DNA from: Pararge aegeria
Lineage: Eukaryota > Arthropoda > Insecta > Lepidoptera > Nymphalidae
Direction: 5' to 3'
DNA: 64,000 bases
NCBI RefSeq assembly: GCF_905163445.1
Contig: NC_053187.1
Span: 5,146,001 to 5,210,000, forward strand
This document shows positions 23,865-36,048 of this stretch, in pieces. Both the position numbers and the translations under genes were made by a program. Within the stretch, counting starts at the first letter, position 1. The number at the start of each line of letters is the position of its first letter. Below the pieces are notes generated by a model. It saw nothing but the letters and a program-made list of their open reading frames with translations, made no database searches and was not told the origin of the DNA.

Positions 23865-24351
23865 CAAACATTTTCATATTTCAGGCAAACCTCATATTAA
23901 TACATTAAAAAAAACAATTAGTATTAGTTAATATACAATATCGAATTAAAAACTAAAATTACTGTATAAATTGATTCAAATAGCATTTAAAAGTTTAATT
24001 ATATTTTTGTAATACTAGTTACGGTGACCGCATCTGAAATTTAATGTAAACGCGATGAAACATGATGCTATGCCACATAATGTGACTATGACGCTCTGTT
24101 AGTTATGTACAGGTATTTATTCTCTTAATCTAAATTATGTTCTTACTAATTTATATATCAGTTTTGATTCTGATCTAAGAGGAAACGCTAAAAAGCTAAT
24201 TACATCTACTATACTTAAATAACTATCTAGTAAACTTATTCTAAGTTGTTCATTCCGAACACATTCAAACACAACGTGATAAATATCCTCAATTATCCCA
24301 CATGTGGAGCAATTAGGGCTTTCATTTTTTCCAAGGTAGATTTTTTTGCGA

Positions 24352-24465
24352 CATAGCTACTCCGGGGAAGTACTTTCGCCATGCTCATATTCGCAGCAAA
24401 GCAGCATTGTTGCAAGGCTATGTTCCGGTCCAAAGGGGGTGTTTGCCGGTGTAATATATTACGAG
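24352..24465 (-). repeat. Dispersed repeat family E fragment
   Basis: The plus strand reads AAGCAGCATTGTTGCAAGGC and GGTGTTTGCCGGTGTAATAT, the complement of the 3' half of family E. Confidence 0.55.
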
Positions 24466-24902
24466 CCATATTTATAAAGAGAGCACTGTCGCCTATAACA
24501 CAGGTTTATACCTAGCTTAGGGACAGTTGATTTCTGTATATCCGTGTTAATTATAACATTAATATAAGTTATACCTATTGTGCAGATGTAATGTGACAAA
24601 CAAACGAAAATACAGGGAAAATTCCGACTTATAATATCTCGTAGTTTCCTGTGAAATATCCTACATTGTTGCAAAATTGTATTAAACGGAGCACCAGGAA
24701 GTTAATACATACATTAAATTATGCAAGTAACTGCTCGGTCCGCCTGTCCTAATTGGGGGTACAATTACGCTCCTCAAAGTTTCACTAAGCCTTTACGATT
24801 ATAACATGAAACATGAAAACGCAATAGCTGGCACCTCATAGAAGCGGTAAGGCGATGTCTACCCAATAATTTGGTTTGATATTACTGAACAGAAAATCCT
24901 TT

Positions 24903-25257
24903 TTGTCTCTGAAATCTCCCTGCCGCAGTGGTGAGCGCTATAAGATGGTCCGGGAGATCCATTTCGGGAGATCCCGGGATCGATCCCCGGTAGAGGCCAC
25001 GATCTGTTGGGCACTGGGCACAGCTTCGGCCGAGGCTTGTTACCACCATACCGACGGAGATGTGCCGCCCAGAGATAGAGCGTTTCAGTACGATTTGAAG
25101 TAGAAGCCGATTATAGCCGAGTTTCTTGCCGGCTTCTACCCTTTAGGATATGCCTTCCGAACCGGTGGTAGAGTCACTACAAACAGACATATTTGATGTT
25201 TCAGAAGTGCTTATGTTTACTAGGCATACTTGAAATAAATGAATTTAGAATTTTGTT
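24903..25257 (+). repeat. SINE family S4, full length, with LINE L1 tail
   Basis: The head at 24905-24995 has an A-box-like GCCGCAGTGGTGAGCGC and a B-box GATCGATCCCCGG. The body runs to about 25105. From 25107 (AGCCGAGTTTCTTGCCGGCT) to the end it matches the 3' tail of LINE L1 at 38043-38182. The open frame at 24876-25103 is a by-product. Confidence 0.8.
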
Positions 25258-25394
25258 GAGATTGAGGCACTTAAGGGCTAACTTGTAGTGGAATAAGCAA
25301 TTGAAATATGTAAGCCTTAACAGTTGAACGACTGTTAATGGTTTTAAAACTCATATTCCTAAAAGCTGTTGAAATAAAACAACGACCTATGTAA

Positions 25395-25500
25395 ACCATC
25401 CGATGACGTCACTCTTTGTTCAGCCAGTTTGGGAGTAGAAAAATGTTTAATCCACTGACCATTGTCTCACAGGCGCGAGGGCTTATTCTGGATGAACGTG
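25395..25500 (+). repeat. Dispersed repeat Q, copy 1
   Basis: GATGACGTCACTCTTTGTTC, AAATGTTTAATCCACTGACC and GGGCTTATTCTGG recur as the reverse complement at 41018-41140. Confidence 0.6.
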
Positions 25501-26094
25501 TTACGCGCACAAAATATTAAACCTGAATAATGATAATCCGGCAGTTGATGAATGTCTATTCTGTGTCCATTTTCGCAACATTTTAATGGCGTGGACAGTG
25601 AAAATATATTTTTCGTAAAATTTATCACTTATTTCGTATTTAACTGTTCATTTATTTTAACAATATATGTCATGTGAGTTAAGCTACCACATAGCACGTC
25701 TAATTTATTCAAATACGTTACAGTCTGTATTTCAAAAGGTTTTGTGGGTGTCAAAATCGAGAAACTTGTAGGGCAATAGCTAACTACAAAATATAATTAT
25801 TTTACGGTATATTAAATGACGAGTAGTATTACACCTTTTCCCCTTATGGGGATCGTTTTTTTATCGTGGTTATTATATCAATTTAAGCGGGGACTCCCAC
25901 GCCGACTCGTTGCACCGATTCAGAGGCGATATGAGCATAAAAACAGATACAGTCGCGATGTTGTTCATATATATCGGCCCAGGTAACCCCGGTTTTGCAT
26001 CCATACTCACGCGATGCAGCATCTACACAATCGTGAACTATAGATTGCGTGTTTGGTATATTTCCAATCATTCCAGTCGCCTAGACATTTCGCC

Positions 26095-26430
26095 GATCTC
26101 CGTCGTCCCTTTAGTAACGATTGGCGTTGGCATCAATTCATAAACAATACTGATCGATACTATGTTATTGTATCGCATTTGTCGCACGTCGTAATTGCGG
26201 AAAACTTGTATCAGTCACTAGACGCTTCGAACCTCGCGCCTCGATACTGAACGTGATAAACTTGTTTCAGACACAAGAATATTCGAAGCTCGCGCCTTGG
26301 CTAGCTCTTTAGTAGCGGTACCCTATCGTAATAGTTGGTATTGACATCAAGGTATAAATAATGCTGACTGAATACATGCGCTGTTATTGCGCGTTTAAAA
26401 TGCGACAAACAGCCAAAGGTAGTGATGCTG
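26095..26430 (+). repeat. Diverged tandem duplication, about 200 bp period
   Basis: CTTTAGTAACGATTGGCGTT...AACAATACTGA is echoed by TAGTAGCGGTACC...TAATAGTTGGTATTGACATC...AATGCTGACTGA. A shorter repeat is AACTTGTATCAGTCACTAGA at 26203 with AACTTGTTTCAGACACAAGA at 26261. Confidence 0.5.
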
Positions 26431-26725
26431 GCGCAAGTTAACGAAACTACTTAGTTGCTGCAAAAACTTGCTGTGGACGACCCTAAATGTCTTGTCAATT
26501 CATTCGTGACATAACGCGAATTGCGGAAATGAAAATAAGATTTCGGAATAAGTACACGAAACACAGTGAGTGTCCATAAATTATTCATACTGGGTCCGCG
26601 TTAACGAACACTGGAGGCAGCTTTCAAGGACGTCGGCTGTTCCTGCAACATTCTGCAAAAACGATGGAAATATTTATTGTATCTATTGTCCCTTACAACT
26701 GCAATAAACTTTACGCTAATATCAA

Positions 26726-26844
26726 AAGTGGCGTGCACTTCATACATGCACAAAAGCACTGCCTACCCTAAAATGTTTGTATAACTCATACATGCGAAGG
26801 ATTTTTCCATTTTATGGCATATTCCTTCTATATGCATACCCTGG
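26726..26844 (-). mobile_element. Truncated hAT-type MITE, subfamily 1
   Basis: It matches the copy at 27193 from the GTGGCGTGCACTTCATAC end as far as TATGCATACCCTGG, then loses its other terminal repeat. It lies 350 bp from its sister copy and in the same orientation. Confidence 0.75.
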
Positions 26845-26859
26845 CCTAATCTAAACTAA

Positions 26860-27005
26860 TATTGTAAAGCTGAAGAATTTGTTTGGTTGAACGCGCTAAT
26901 CTCAGGAACTACTGAATGGAATTGAAAAAATCTTTTCTGTCTTGGATAATCTTTTTATCGACGAAGGCTATAACATCACGTTACGATCTATAGGAGCGGG
27001 TCATT
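26860..27005 (+). repeat. Dispersed repeat family G-like fragment
   Basis: TAATATTGTAAAGCTGAAGA, TTGTTTGGTTGAACGCGC and GAACTACTGAATGGAATTG are familiar from a common lepidopteran element end. Confidence 0.5.
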
Positions 27006-27192
27006 AAATAAAAATGTCATTAATGAAAAATTATTCCTTTTGAGAGCTTCCGTTGGGTTCAATGTGACGGTTACGCCAAAATTATGTAACAGCGGAATAG
27101 TTGAACCTTTAAAAGTTCTAAACAAAAGTCCGTGGCAGTATATTTCTCTCTTTTAAGGTTGATACGCGAATAAAATAGCGAGGGGCCGCTAG

Positions 27193-27336
27193 CATTGGCG
27201 TGCACTTCATACATGCACAAAAGCACTGCCTACCCTATAATTTATATATAGCTCGTATAGGAGGAGGATTTTCGCCATTCTATGCAATTTTCCTGTTGTA
27301 TGCATACCCTGGTAAGGAAGCCAGTGCACGCCACTG
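27193..27336 (-). mobile_element. hAT-type MITE, subfamily 1
   Basis: Also 144 bp. The left end is slightly decayed (CATTGGCGTGCA) and the right end is TGCACGCCACTG. The flanks are GCCGCTAG and ACCGCTAG, an 8-bp duplication with one mismatch. It is opposite in orientation to the copy at 42128. Confidence 0.85.
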
Positions 27337-27339
27337 ACC

Positions 27340-28855
27340 GCTAGTAAGTAATATAAGAATTGGATATTATATCCACAGAGGTCCGGCAAAGCCGTCTAGA
27401 TAGAGCAATCGTGCGAGGTCGTTTAGGGCCAGGAAAGGACCCTTACTGTAGGTCCCACCTATAAACTTTTGCGACGCTGCACTGTCCAGACGATGTCGGC
27501 ATTTAAAAAGAGATCAAAGGCGCCGATCTATCTCTTCCTTACACTGCGCTTATATTATAAATGCCAAAATGTGAAAGAATACCTATTTATTTATTTGGTA
27601 TCTATTTTTTGCTCAACCACTGCACCAATCTGGATCAATAAATCAAAGGTATAGCTCGCATCCACTGGCATAAAACATCTTTTAACCTTTTCTGACGGAT
27701 TTAAAACTTGGACCTTGGTTATTGACGGTTTAGCTGTTAAGTTTAGCCGTTGCCTTGAAGCTAAGCCTACAACTATATTCTGCAGAGTTCTTTCTATTAC
27801 AAAAGATACTTTAATCCCAGGATACGATAGCTGAAACGTAAGGTATAACAAATAACCTGTCAAAGAATAAAAATAAATTCAAAATTGATCTCCAATGACG
27901 AAGGAATTCAATATGTACAGTTTAATAATCTGTTTATTTATTTATTTGAGATTTTATCATCAATGCGCAAAGATAGGTGTAAAAGAATTTCCCCAGAAAC
28001 ATTAATGAATAATGCTTTCAGACCTTTTTCAACGTTTGAAATACTAAATAATTTATTACGCTCATCCGTAACATTATATAATTATCTAGCTATTCGAAAA
28101 TATACGACGGTAACTTATCACTGCGGACGCGTCGAATCCCTAATCCCTTTCAGTGTCGAATTCCGCCGGAGACCTGATTAATGGCGAACCCTTTTCCGTC
28201 CGTCCGTCCGTCCACATGTCACTGCCGTAATAAGATCAGTCTAGCATTAAGCTGGGTCTCAAATCTTGTTACCCGGAATCTGACTAGGCTAAATCGATTA
28301 CCTAACTAACTTCGGTTTCTGTTACCCACACTGATATCTTTACTAACGGCAGATGAGAACGTCAGAGAACGGGCATCCGCGTGCTCTGAGCCATCATACA
28401 TGCTTGTGCACCATGCATGTGAGTAGTGGCTACTACCACATATACAACGTGTAAAAGAAAACCGAAATAATACTTCACAGGCTTTAGGGGTACATTATGT
28501 TCTGTCTCTGGGACTGATCTGTGAAACCGAAACGCTAATAGTTTTTGAGTAAACCACTGTCATAGTTTTTACTGAAAGAAATCAGATACACTGACTTCTG
28601 TCACTTTGTTAGGTACTCGTCGCGTACCGTAGGTACTATGCGCGTCTATGGTCTTTTATCTTCAATAGGGTTGTCAGAAGTAAGCACTTGGAATGTTTTG
28701 TATACTTTTGTATGGAAAAATAAATGTGCTTCATTTATGCTTGAAATTTATACAGGGTGATTCCTGATGAAATATACTTGTGTACCCATCAAAATTATTT
28801 CATAATTCAGTTACACGGTGTATATATATTTATATAATAACATGATTCTATATAC
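27340..28855. other. No gene; one microsatellite
   Basis: 28196-28213 is a short CCGT tandem. A 90-codon frame (27591-27863, minus) lies over a repeat-like stretch with TTAATCCCAGGATACGATAG and is not accepted as a gene. Confidence 0.4.
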
Positions 28856-28858
28856 TAC

Positions 28859-28967
28859 AGTGCGCACTGGGCCAGCGTGGTGGACAACGGCCTTAACCCC
28901 TTCTCATTGAGGGAGGAGACCCGTGCCCTGTATTGGGCCGGTAATGGGTTGATATGATGATGATGAA
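28859..28967 (+). repeat. SINE S3, 3' fragment
   Basis: GGGCCAGCGTGGTGGACAAC through GGGAGGAGACCCGTGCCCTG to a GATGATGAT tail. Confidence 0.75.
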
Positions 28968-28992
28968 ATACTAATACATAAAAACATAAAAC

Positions 28993-29165
28993 TCCTCTTC
29001 CCGCGGATGTCGTACGAGACGACTAAGAGAATTTAACGGAGAGCGGCCAGCAGCGTTCTCTGTGCTACTACTACTTAGTGATTATGGGCAAATCCTGTGA
29101 AATGGGATGGGAGAGGACTTTAGTCCAATAGTACTCTTATAGGCTTTTGATGGCTCTTATAGGCT
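28993..29165 (+). repeat. LINE family L4, 3' end
   Basis: GCGGATGTCGTACGAGACGA and CTACTACTACTTAGTGATTA through to TCTTATAGGCT match 34628-34795. Confidence 0.65.
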
Positions 29166-29465
29166 AATGTAACGAGAAAGCCTAAAAACCGACTCACATT
29201 AATATTTATAGAATAAGCACATCGCATTTATATTATAATAATCAGGATAAGATACTAAATACTATCTGTGAAAACTTGTAATTGGTTATGCTTCATTACT
29301 TTATTTTCATTTTTTATTTGCTGCTAATAAAGCTGTAAGTTTTCCTGTGCTTCATTCACGCAGCAACAGTGAAAATGAGAAACCTGTGAAGTGTTCTTCT
29401 GCACATAGAGCGTTAATGTGCCTGGGCGTATATAAACTACTATTTATATCGAAAACATGGAAGGT

Positions 29466-29572
29466 TCTTGTGGGCAAGCGTGCATTTCATACATGCACAA
29501 AAACACTGCGTACTCTACAATTTTGAATGGCTCGGATAGGACGAGGTTGTTTTTCATTGTATTTTCTACGGT
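29466..29572 (-). mobile_element. Truncated hAT-type MITE, subfamily 1
   Basis: Begins GCGTGCATTTCATACATGCA and runs to about 29572 in similarity to the 144-bp elements. One end and the terminal CAGTG are lost. Confidence 0.65.
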
Positions 29573-29574
29573 AG

Positions 29575-30740
29575 GATTATAATAACACTTGCGAAATAAA
29601 TGTGTAACTCACATTCACTCGCAAGTATGTTGAGGTAATGGGGTTTTAATGTTATTTCAAAACATTAAAAAACGAACGCTTGATAATAATAGAAAGGATT
29701 TTGAAGAATCGTCTAGAATAAAGTTATTTTTACAAGTCTTTCCTCTTGCTATTTCCTGTCAATGTTATTTCGAACCGTATAACCCGTCTGTAATTATTTC
29801 TGTTTGAATCTGTAGAAGACTGTAGTTTGTACAACAAAGTGCTCTTGGGACCTCCTCTTCGAAATGCGCTTTTATCACATAGAGGTGCTCTCTTTATTCT
29901 ATGCGATAGTAACATAGTAAATCAATGATTCCACGCAAAAGAAATAAGACTGATGCTTAAAAGGTTTATTCCGTGTCTGAGACGCAGATCAAATTAATCT
30001 GTAAATAAAATAATTGTCAAATTTGTAACGCTTTTTTGAAGGGTTTGGAGGAACGCTAATTAAAGAGTTGTACTTAATCCTAAAGAGCGTCGGACAAATT
30101 CAAAATAAGTGTACAAAGCTATGTTGTAGAAAGGAAACTATTAATTTTAGAAGAATATTCGTAAACCCTTAGGCTGAAACGAAAGGACTGATTTTGGGGA
30201 GTCCATAAGGGGACTTTAGACCGTGTTTCTTGATACAATACGTTTAATTATTTTCTGGAAAAACTACTAAGTCGATTTTGCATCAAAGAGGCGTCACTTC
30301 AGGGCAGGTTCTAAGATATTTTAATTGGTCACCAGATGGCGCTATAAAAGTTTGTTCGAAAGGGATAGCCAAAAAGCCCTTCTGCAAAAAAAAAATAAGT
30401 ACATAATTAACTCTTTACTTTTTACTCAATACTAAGTAAGGTGAAGCCATAAGCCAAAAGTTTATTTTAAGGCTGAACAAGAAAAAGCTTTGAGCGGTGG
30501 GTATATAAAATCTGTTGTTAAATATTATAAATCCTTTGCAAACGTAAATCCCTACATCCTTATAAACACGCCTATAGAATAATCATAAGTATTTGTATTG
30601 TAAATTCTTACTAATTACGATAGATCTTCATTAATAAAAGAAAATCTGATAACATAAATTTAATTTTGTTCTAAGCATAACTTTTCAATTTTCGTGCTGA
30701 ATCTTTATTATCTGGCTCTTTTCTGCCATGGTGTTCAGAT
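29575..30740. other. No recognisable feature
   Basis: AT-rich; a 61-codon frame at 29730-29915 (minus) lacks signatures. Confidence 0.4.
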
Positions 30741-30744
30741 TAGA

Positions 30745-31003
30745 ATAATAATAAACATACTACGACAATACACACATCGCCACCTAGCCCCAAAGTAAGC
30801 GTAGCTTGTGTTATGAGTGCTAAGACGACTGATGAATATATTTATGAATAATAAACATAAATACTTACAATATACATATAAACACCCAGAGACTGAAAAA
30901 CATTCATACTCATCACACAAAAATTTTCCAGTAGTGGGAATCGAACCCACGGCCTTGAGCTCAGAAAGCAGGGTCGCTGCAAACTGCGCCAATCGGCCGT
31001 CAA
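30745..31003 (-). repeat. SINE family S1, first of a head-to-tail pair
   Basis: Full-length copy with the head complement GTCGCTGCAAACTGCGCCAA. The long open frame 30735-31190 merely spans this copy and the next. Confidence 0.8.
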
Positions 31004-31198
31004 TCTTAGTACACATCGCACAAGCTTTTATGAATATTTTTATGAATAATATAAGTAAATACTTATAATATACAGTTAAACGCCCAGACACTGAAAAACA
31101 TTCATATTCATCACACAAACATTTTCCAGTTGTGGGAATCAAACCCACAGCGTTGGACTCAGAGAGCAGGGTCGCTGCAAACTGCGCCAATCAGCCGT
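31004..31198 (-). repeat. SINE family S1, second of the pair, shortened
   Basis: Joins directly after the preceding copy in the same orientation. It lacks most of the tail half but keeps the B box and head. The two share the CTGCAAACTGCGCCAATC variant, suggesting duplication and not two separate insertions. Confidence 0.75.
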
Positions 31199-31199
31199 G

Positions 31200-32600
31200 T
31201 GAATCCTCAGGCTATTGGTTTTCCCGCTTGGCACATTCTTCCTCTCTCATTGAAGGGGGATTCATGCACGATTTCACTAAACATCGAAACGTATAAATCG
31301 GATGCCTAATGATTTGGGTGACGAGTAGAAAAAAACTTAGATGATGACTAACGTCGTTACGTGCCATCTAAACTCTTATTGACGTGTATTTTGCAATAAA
31401 TGATTATTATATATAAAGTTACGACACCAATACGGCGCTGCGTTTGGGGGACTCGTAAACTGACACTTGACGCATAAAAATATATAAATTCAGTGTTTTT
31501 TTAAATAATCTTAAATGCCTATGAAAAATGAAATATGAATGTGATAATACAAACACAAAATGCCACACCTTCTGGCAAGAACCATAGACAAGTTAGATTA
31601 TATAAGTTGCACAGTGAAAATCGATTGGTGATAGGTAAATGTACGCCTAGAAATCTTTTTTGAAGTTACTTAAGCATAGCCTTGTTAGTGAAAACGGGCA
31701 TTAGACATAGTTACTATATAAGCTGTGACTTAGAGGTCGGGGTGTTTAGTATGAGATTTTCTACCAACGTTTACTTATACGATCTCGTTAAAGTTAAAAA
31801 CTATTTATATGGTATCGAAGGAACGCCATATATGTATTATACTGGGAAACCACACTGTCATACTTGGCACTGACCTACCACAGCACTGCTAAGAAGTTTT
31901 AAAATGAATGATCAGTGATGACAATTTGGTTCCCTCGAATATAAAGCAGCCCATTTCACCCTGCTCATAAGTATTTTTCATTGCAGAAAATTTCGTTGAC
32001 CCGTTGCTCCATTGCTGCGTGAAAGCACATCGCTCTTTAGTATCCCAATGCAGAAAATCACGTTGCTCCGTTGTCGTTGAAACCAACGAACACTTCCGCA
32101 TCCATGTACATACTCGTACTAATATTATAAGTGGGAAAGTGTGTCTCTTTGTTTGTTACCTATGCACGGCTCAACTATTCAGCTGAGCGAGTAAAGTTAT
32201 AATGTTGTTTAAAGTTAAACTTTCGTTTAACCAGACCTATTAAACAAGAAAGACGCAACTTTAATTCGGTTAAAACACAATTACCATAACAGTGACCCTT
32301 TCTACCGCCCAGTCTCCGGCCCATCTGCCTTGAATACGAATTCGGTATTGTGACGTTTGTCTTTTTTCGGTTTTACGATTGTAATCTCCTTTTACCGACC
32401 GTAAAACGTGAGCCTTCAGGATTAAACGGCGAAAGCCTATTTCATTCGCTAATTAAACTCTATACATAAACTGTTTTAGTGTTGATTGTTTGTGCTAAGT
32501 GTGTTTGGAGTTCTTCTTAGACCAAGGCTTACTAGATTTAACGTAATTAAAATATCAAGGTATATCTAAGTAAACTGTTATTTTAAAGAAGTTCTGAAGA
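31200..32600. other. No gene; small family G fragment
   Basis: 32122-32170 (AATATTATAAGTGGGAAAGT, GTTTGTTACCT) is a family G-like interior. Remaining sequence unrecognised. Confidence 0.4.
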
Positions 32601-32601
32601 G

Positions 32602-32790
32602 TTGTTTGCATTGATGCCTCCTTTCCTGTTCTCTGACCGTACCTCACGCCGTAGAAATAAATTCCACCCTCATCATCTGGATGCCTGGTATTCTTCTACT
32701 ATTCGAAATACCAGATCACTTCCACCGCGCACTTGCAAATTATGGAACAATCTCCCTTCTGATGTGTTTCCTCTAAAATACAATCAAGGG
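32602..32790 (+). pseudogene. LINE ORF2 C-terminal remnant, L2-like but divergent
   Basis: The frame reads HPHHLDAWYSSTIRNTRSLP, then TCKLWNNLPSDVFPLKYNQG, a retrotransposon C-terminus of the same kind as 10535. It then continues open by chance to 32955. Confidence 0.65.
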
Positions 32791-32799
32791 GCGGATAAA

Positions 32800-34255
32800 C
32801 GAAGAGAAAGAGTAGTACCTACTCAGTTTACTTTTTCTATGTTTCTTCTTCAGTTCCTGGACCTGTCTTCGTACTTGGTTGGCCGAAACCGTCAGTTTTA
32901 CAAATGCTGTTCATTTATACCTGATACTCTTAACATTTCTTTTGATTACAAGTAGCTTCATCTAATAATAATTAAATTCTGTATAGAAACGCTGCAAATC
33001 GTCGCTAAATGCAATATAACTAAAAATGCTGAAGTTCCTACTATAATATCACAGGTATTCAAGTGAACATGTGTTGAAACCTTATAAACATGTTTCCTTC
33101 CCCCTAAGTCAGCCCAATATAACTTTACCTCTAATTGAACGTTCAATGATACTTTAAACTTAACCATCAACTAATCAAGCCGAAGACCTCAGTATTATAT
33201 TAATTGCAAGGAGATGTTATTACTTCGAGAGTCCGCACTTAAACACAGGTGGGGCTGAAACTTCTACCATTCTGGTATATCATTTCTAGATCTCTATTAG
33301 TAACTACTACTTCAAAATAAAATAGAAAAGCCTTGTATTTCTGAGGTTAAAAACACAAGTAATAAAATTTTTACTTTACTTTTGAAAGGATCCGTGAGCA
33401 CCCGCCAGTGTTTGCGGCTCTGTGCCAGCTTAGAGTTTCGGCTTGTTCTAATCTTCGCTGTCAGACTTTTTTCCTTTGCCCGGCTCATGGTATGGGTTAC
33501 CTCTTTGTAACTAGAATACTCCACTTTTTTGAGTGTATTTGAAACGTCCTGCTCTCCTTCAGTTGGTCCATAATGGTCAATATATTTGGTTATACTGTTC
33601 CTACTCCAATATATCAGCTTCTATTACTTTTATCTAGCTTCTTATTATTATTTGTTAATTAGCTTTACTAAAGAAAGAGACAGTACTTTAACGCATAAGA
33701 GTGATGCCATTTTTTTTGTATTACATTTACCAATGAAGTATCCCATGACTCCATACTTTTACTAATTGTTTTGGTAAGCATTAAGCGTAGCCAAAGTAGG
33801 AAGTATGTTCATAGAGGTAATAACATCTCACTGACTATAAGAACATACCTACGTGGTAAAGTTACCCGCAACTTCCGATGAAGTTTGATAAACACTTTCT
33901 GAGCTTCACCTAACCAAACTTCTTACCTGTAAAATAAAATTCACGTGAAATCAGGTGGAAAATACCTACTTCAATTAGTAATTTCACTGCACAAGTCTTT
34001 TAAAAGTGTTGGGGATAGATGGGGAGAGAAACTCGGAAACTTTTATATTTTATAGCCATTTAATAGACCTTCAAAGTTGAAAAATTTGTTGAAGAACTCT
34101 TCTATAGTTTTTTTTATTATGCAAGTTAAGTTGGTAAGACAACTGTTTTTTGCAGTCGACATAAAATCCTTTTATACTTCCTTCTTTTTTTTTAAAGAGA
34201 TGTTGTTTTAGTTGTTAAGTGTTAAACAGTGGATAATTCTTAACACTTAGTCATT
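32800..34255. other. No recognisable feature
   Basis: Chance frames of up to 70 codons; no repeats matched. Confidence 0.4.
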
Positions 34256-34259
34256 GAAA

Positions 34260-34460
34260 AGTCAACATCTTTTGAGGATGCTCCAGTTTCGGAGCGAAAC
34301 GTGCGTAGAGGTTACATTGTCGAAGATCTTGCTCGGTGCGGAGTATAAAGATTGAAGAAATTATAAATTACAGCATACAGAGTCTCCTTCTTTAAGCGGA
34401 ATATAGTTTTGTTTTCATAATACATCATGGCACTCAGCAAATTTCATGATATGGCATGGC
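34260..34460 (+). repeat. Dispersed repeat related to the 23.6-kb fold-back core
   Basis: GATGCTCCAGTTTCGGAGCG, GGAGTATAAAGATTGAAGAA and ATTATAAATTACAGCATACA. The latter segments match 23706-23775. Confidence 0.6.
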
Positions 34461-34627
34461 TTAATCCATATATTATAATACAGTTATCAGAATCTCCTTT
34501 TTAATCATTTTATTTATGTTTCACAAACTGTGATAAATAACAGGAATTTATATATAAGTACAATGGATGGAACTTATCTCTATAAGAGATCTCGTCATTC
34601 CACCCGAAGATGTGTGTAAAAAAATAT

Positions 34628-34795
34628 TTCTTAACGCGGATGTCGTACGAGACGACTAAGGGTAGACTAAAAAAGAACAGGCGGCAGCGTCTTCTGTGTT
34701 ATTACCAGCATCATGATGGGATCACCAACCTATGTGCACAACGTGAAAGGATTTTAGTCCAGCAGTGGACTGTTATAGGCTATTAAGAGAAAGGT
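34628..34795 (+). repeat. LINE family L4, 3' end
   Basis: GCGGATGTCGTACGAGACGA to AGTCCAGCAGTGGACTGTTA and TAGGCTATTA. Confidence 0.7.
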
Positions 34796-34844
34796 CTAAT
34801 TGGGAACTTCAAATACGCGTTCTATTTATAGTATAATATAGGAG

Positions 34845-35225
34845 GCGGCCGAGCGAGATCGTGAGCGAGCCAATCCCACTCGGAGAAGACAGCGCCGGAG
34901 AGCTGGTGCTAACCGCGCTCATTCACCTGCTCAATATTCCCAGACGAAGGTACATCAGGGTTGCGAACGATCCGATCAGGACACCAACTTGTGTTTACAC
35001 ACACGTACCAACATGAGGTCGGAAATCATTCCCGGGACGAGCTACAAGCGTCGTGCAAGAGAGGCACCGGTGCGTTCCTAGGAGATCTCGGAGCCTCCAA
35101 AAATGACTGAGGCTGGCTACCGAGGTGGTTAGTGGGTAGAAATCCCATTTTGCCCGAATCTTAATTCCCGTGAGAATCGGGTATATTTTAAGGAGATTTC
35201 CCCTCCCGTCAACAAAAAAAAAAAG
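34845..35225 (+). pseudogene. Probable LINE 3' end, perhaps R1 clade
   Basis: GC-rich, with one frame open over about 75 codons that is very arginine-rich (ERANPTRRRQRRRAGANRAH), then a stop. An untranslated part (CCGAGGTGGTTAGTGGG, ATTTCCCCTCCCGTC) ends in an A tract at 35215-35225. Arginine-rich ends and this tail resemble R1-type elements. Alternatively an unrelated GC-rich relic. Confidence 0.4.
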
Positions 35226-35770
35226 GTAGGAGTATAATCGTCTTGACTAAGAACCACTGGTGTAGCCTTCCGCCCCTATAACCTGCAAAAACTGTAAAAA
35301 TTTTGCCAAAACTAAAGGAAAAAATAAAATGGTTGGTCTGGCTATAAAATTGGGCCATCTCCATATCTCCCGAGTCCCAATAATATCGTTACGTCCCTTA
35401 TAGAACTATTGTTCGATGCTCTGGGGCCATTGGGGAAGGGTACAAATTATACCCATATCGATACCATCTTACCTTTTGCCTCGATTGCTGAATACTATGT
35501 CGTTGATGCTTGTGGGATTGCTTTTAAAACCATAAAGGGTTTTATAACGACAGCGTTTGCAATATATCCGCACAAAAATGTGTTGGTTAAAACGTTAAAT
35601 TACAAATCTTTGAAATTCTTTGATTTTAATAGAGAGGGAGAGGAAGTTATATTATAGTTCCGTCTATAATATTACTCTCTCTCACTATAGCTACACTTAC
35701 TCTATCTATTGCAAAAGTTTACAAGATCTAAGTGTACAAAGGGAGCATTTTTTTTTACTATGTTAAGACT
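35226..35770. other. No recognisable gene
   Basis: An 82-codon frame (35409-35657, plus) has ordinary amino-acid composition but no family match I can name. Confidence 0.35.
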
Positions 35771-35866
35771 GACAGGGCAAGCAGATGGCCCTGCACGGCT
35801 AGCATAGGCGGATGCCAATTATATCCCTAAGGAAAGGATATAAATTTATCTTCTTCTTCCCACAGC
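35771..35866 (-). repeat. Dispersed repeat family H, inverted copy
   Basis: GCACGGCTAGCATAGGCGGA, TTATATCCCTAAGGAAAGGA; complement of 7960-8030 and of the next copy 95 bp away. Confidence 0.55.
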
Positions 35867-35959
35867 TTTATACTTTCTAAGAGCACTGGCAATAATTGGA
35901 AATAATTTCCAAATAATATATGTGTAATAATGAACGGGGGTAAACTTCTCCTATTCTAT

Positions 35960-36048
35960 GTTTAGCAGTCGGAGAAGTAAATTATATCCCCTGTCAGGAG
36001 ATATATTCCGGGGATATAATTTTTGTCTCCTAACTGTGCTAGCCGTGC
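35960..36048 (+). repeat. Dispersed repeat family H
   Basis: GAAGTAAATTATATCCCCTG, CCGGGGATATAATTTTTGTC, GTGCTAGCCGTGC. Internally palindromic around GGGGATATAA. Confidence 0.6.

Noticed and set aside
30735..31190. 151-codon minus-strand open frame with an apparent internal protein repeat
   Set aside because: The repeat is simply two S1 SINE copies in tandem read through in one frame.
35409..35657. 82-codon frame with plausible amino-acid composition
   Set aside because: No family match I can name; length is within chance for this window.
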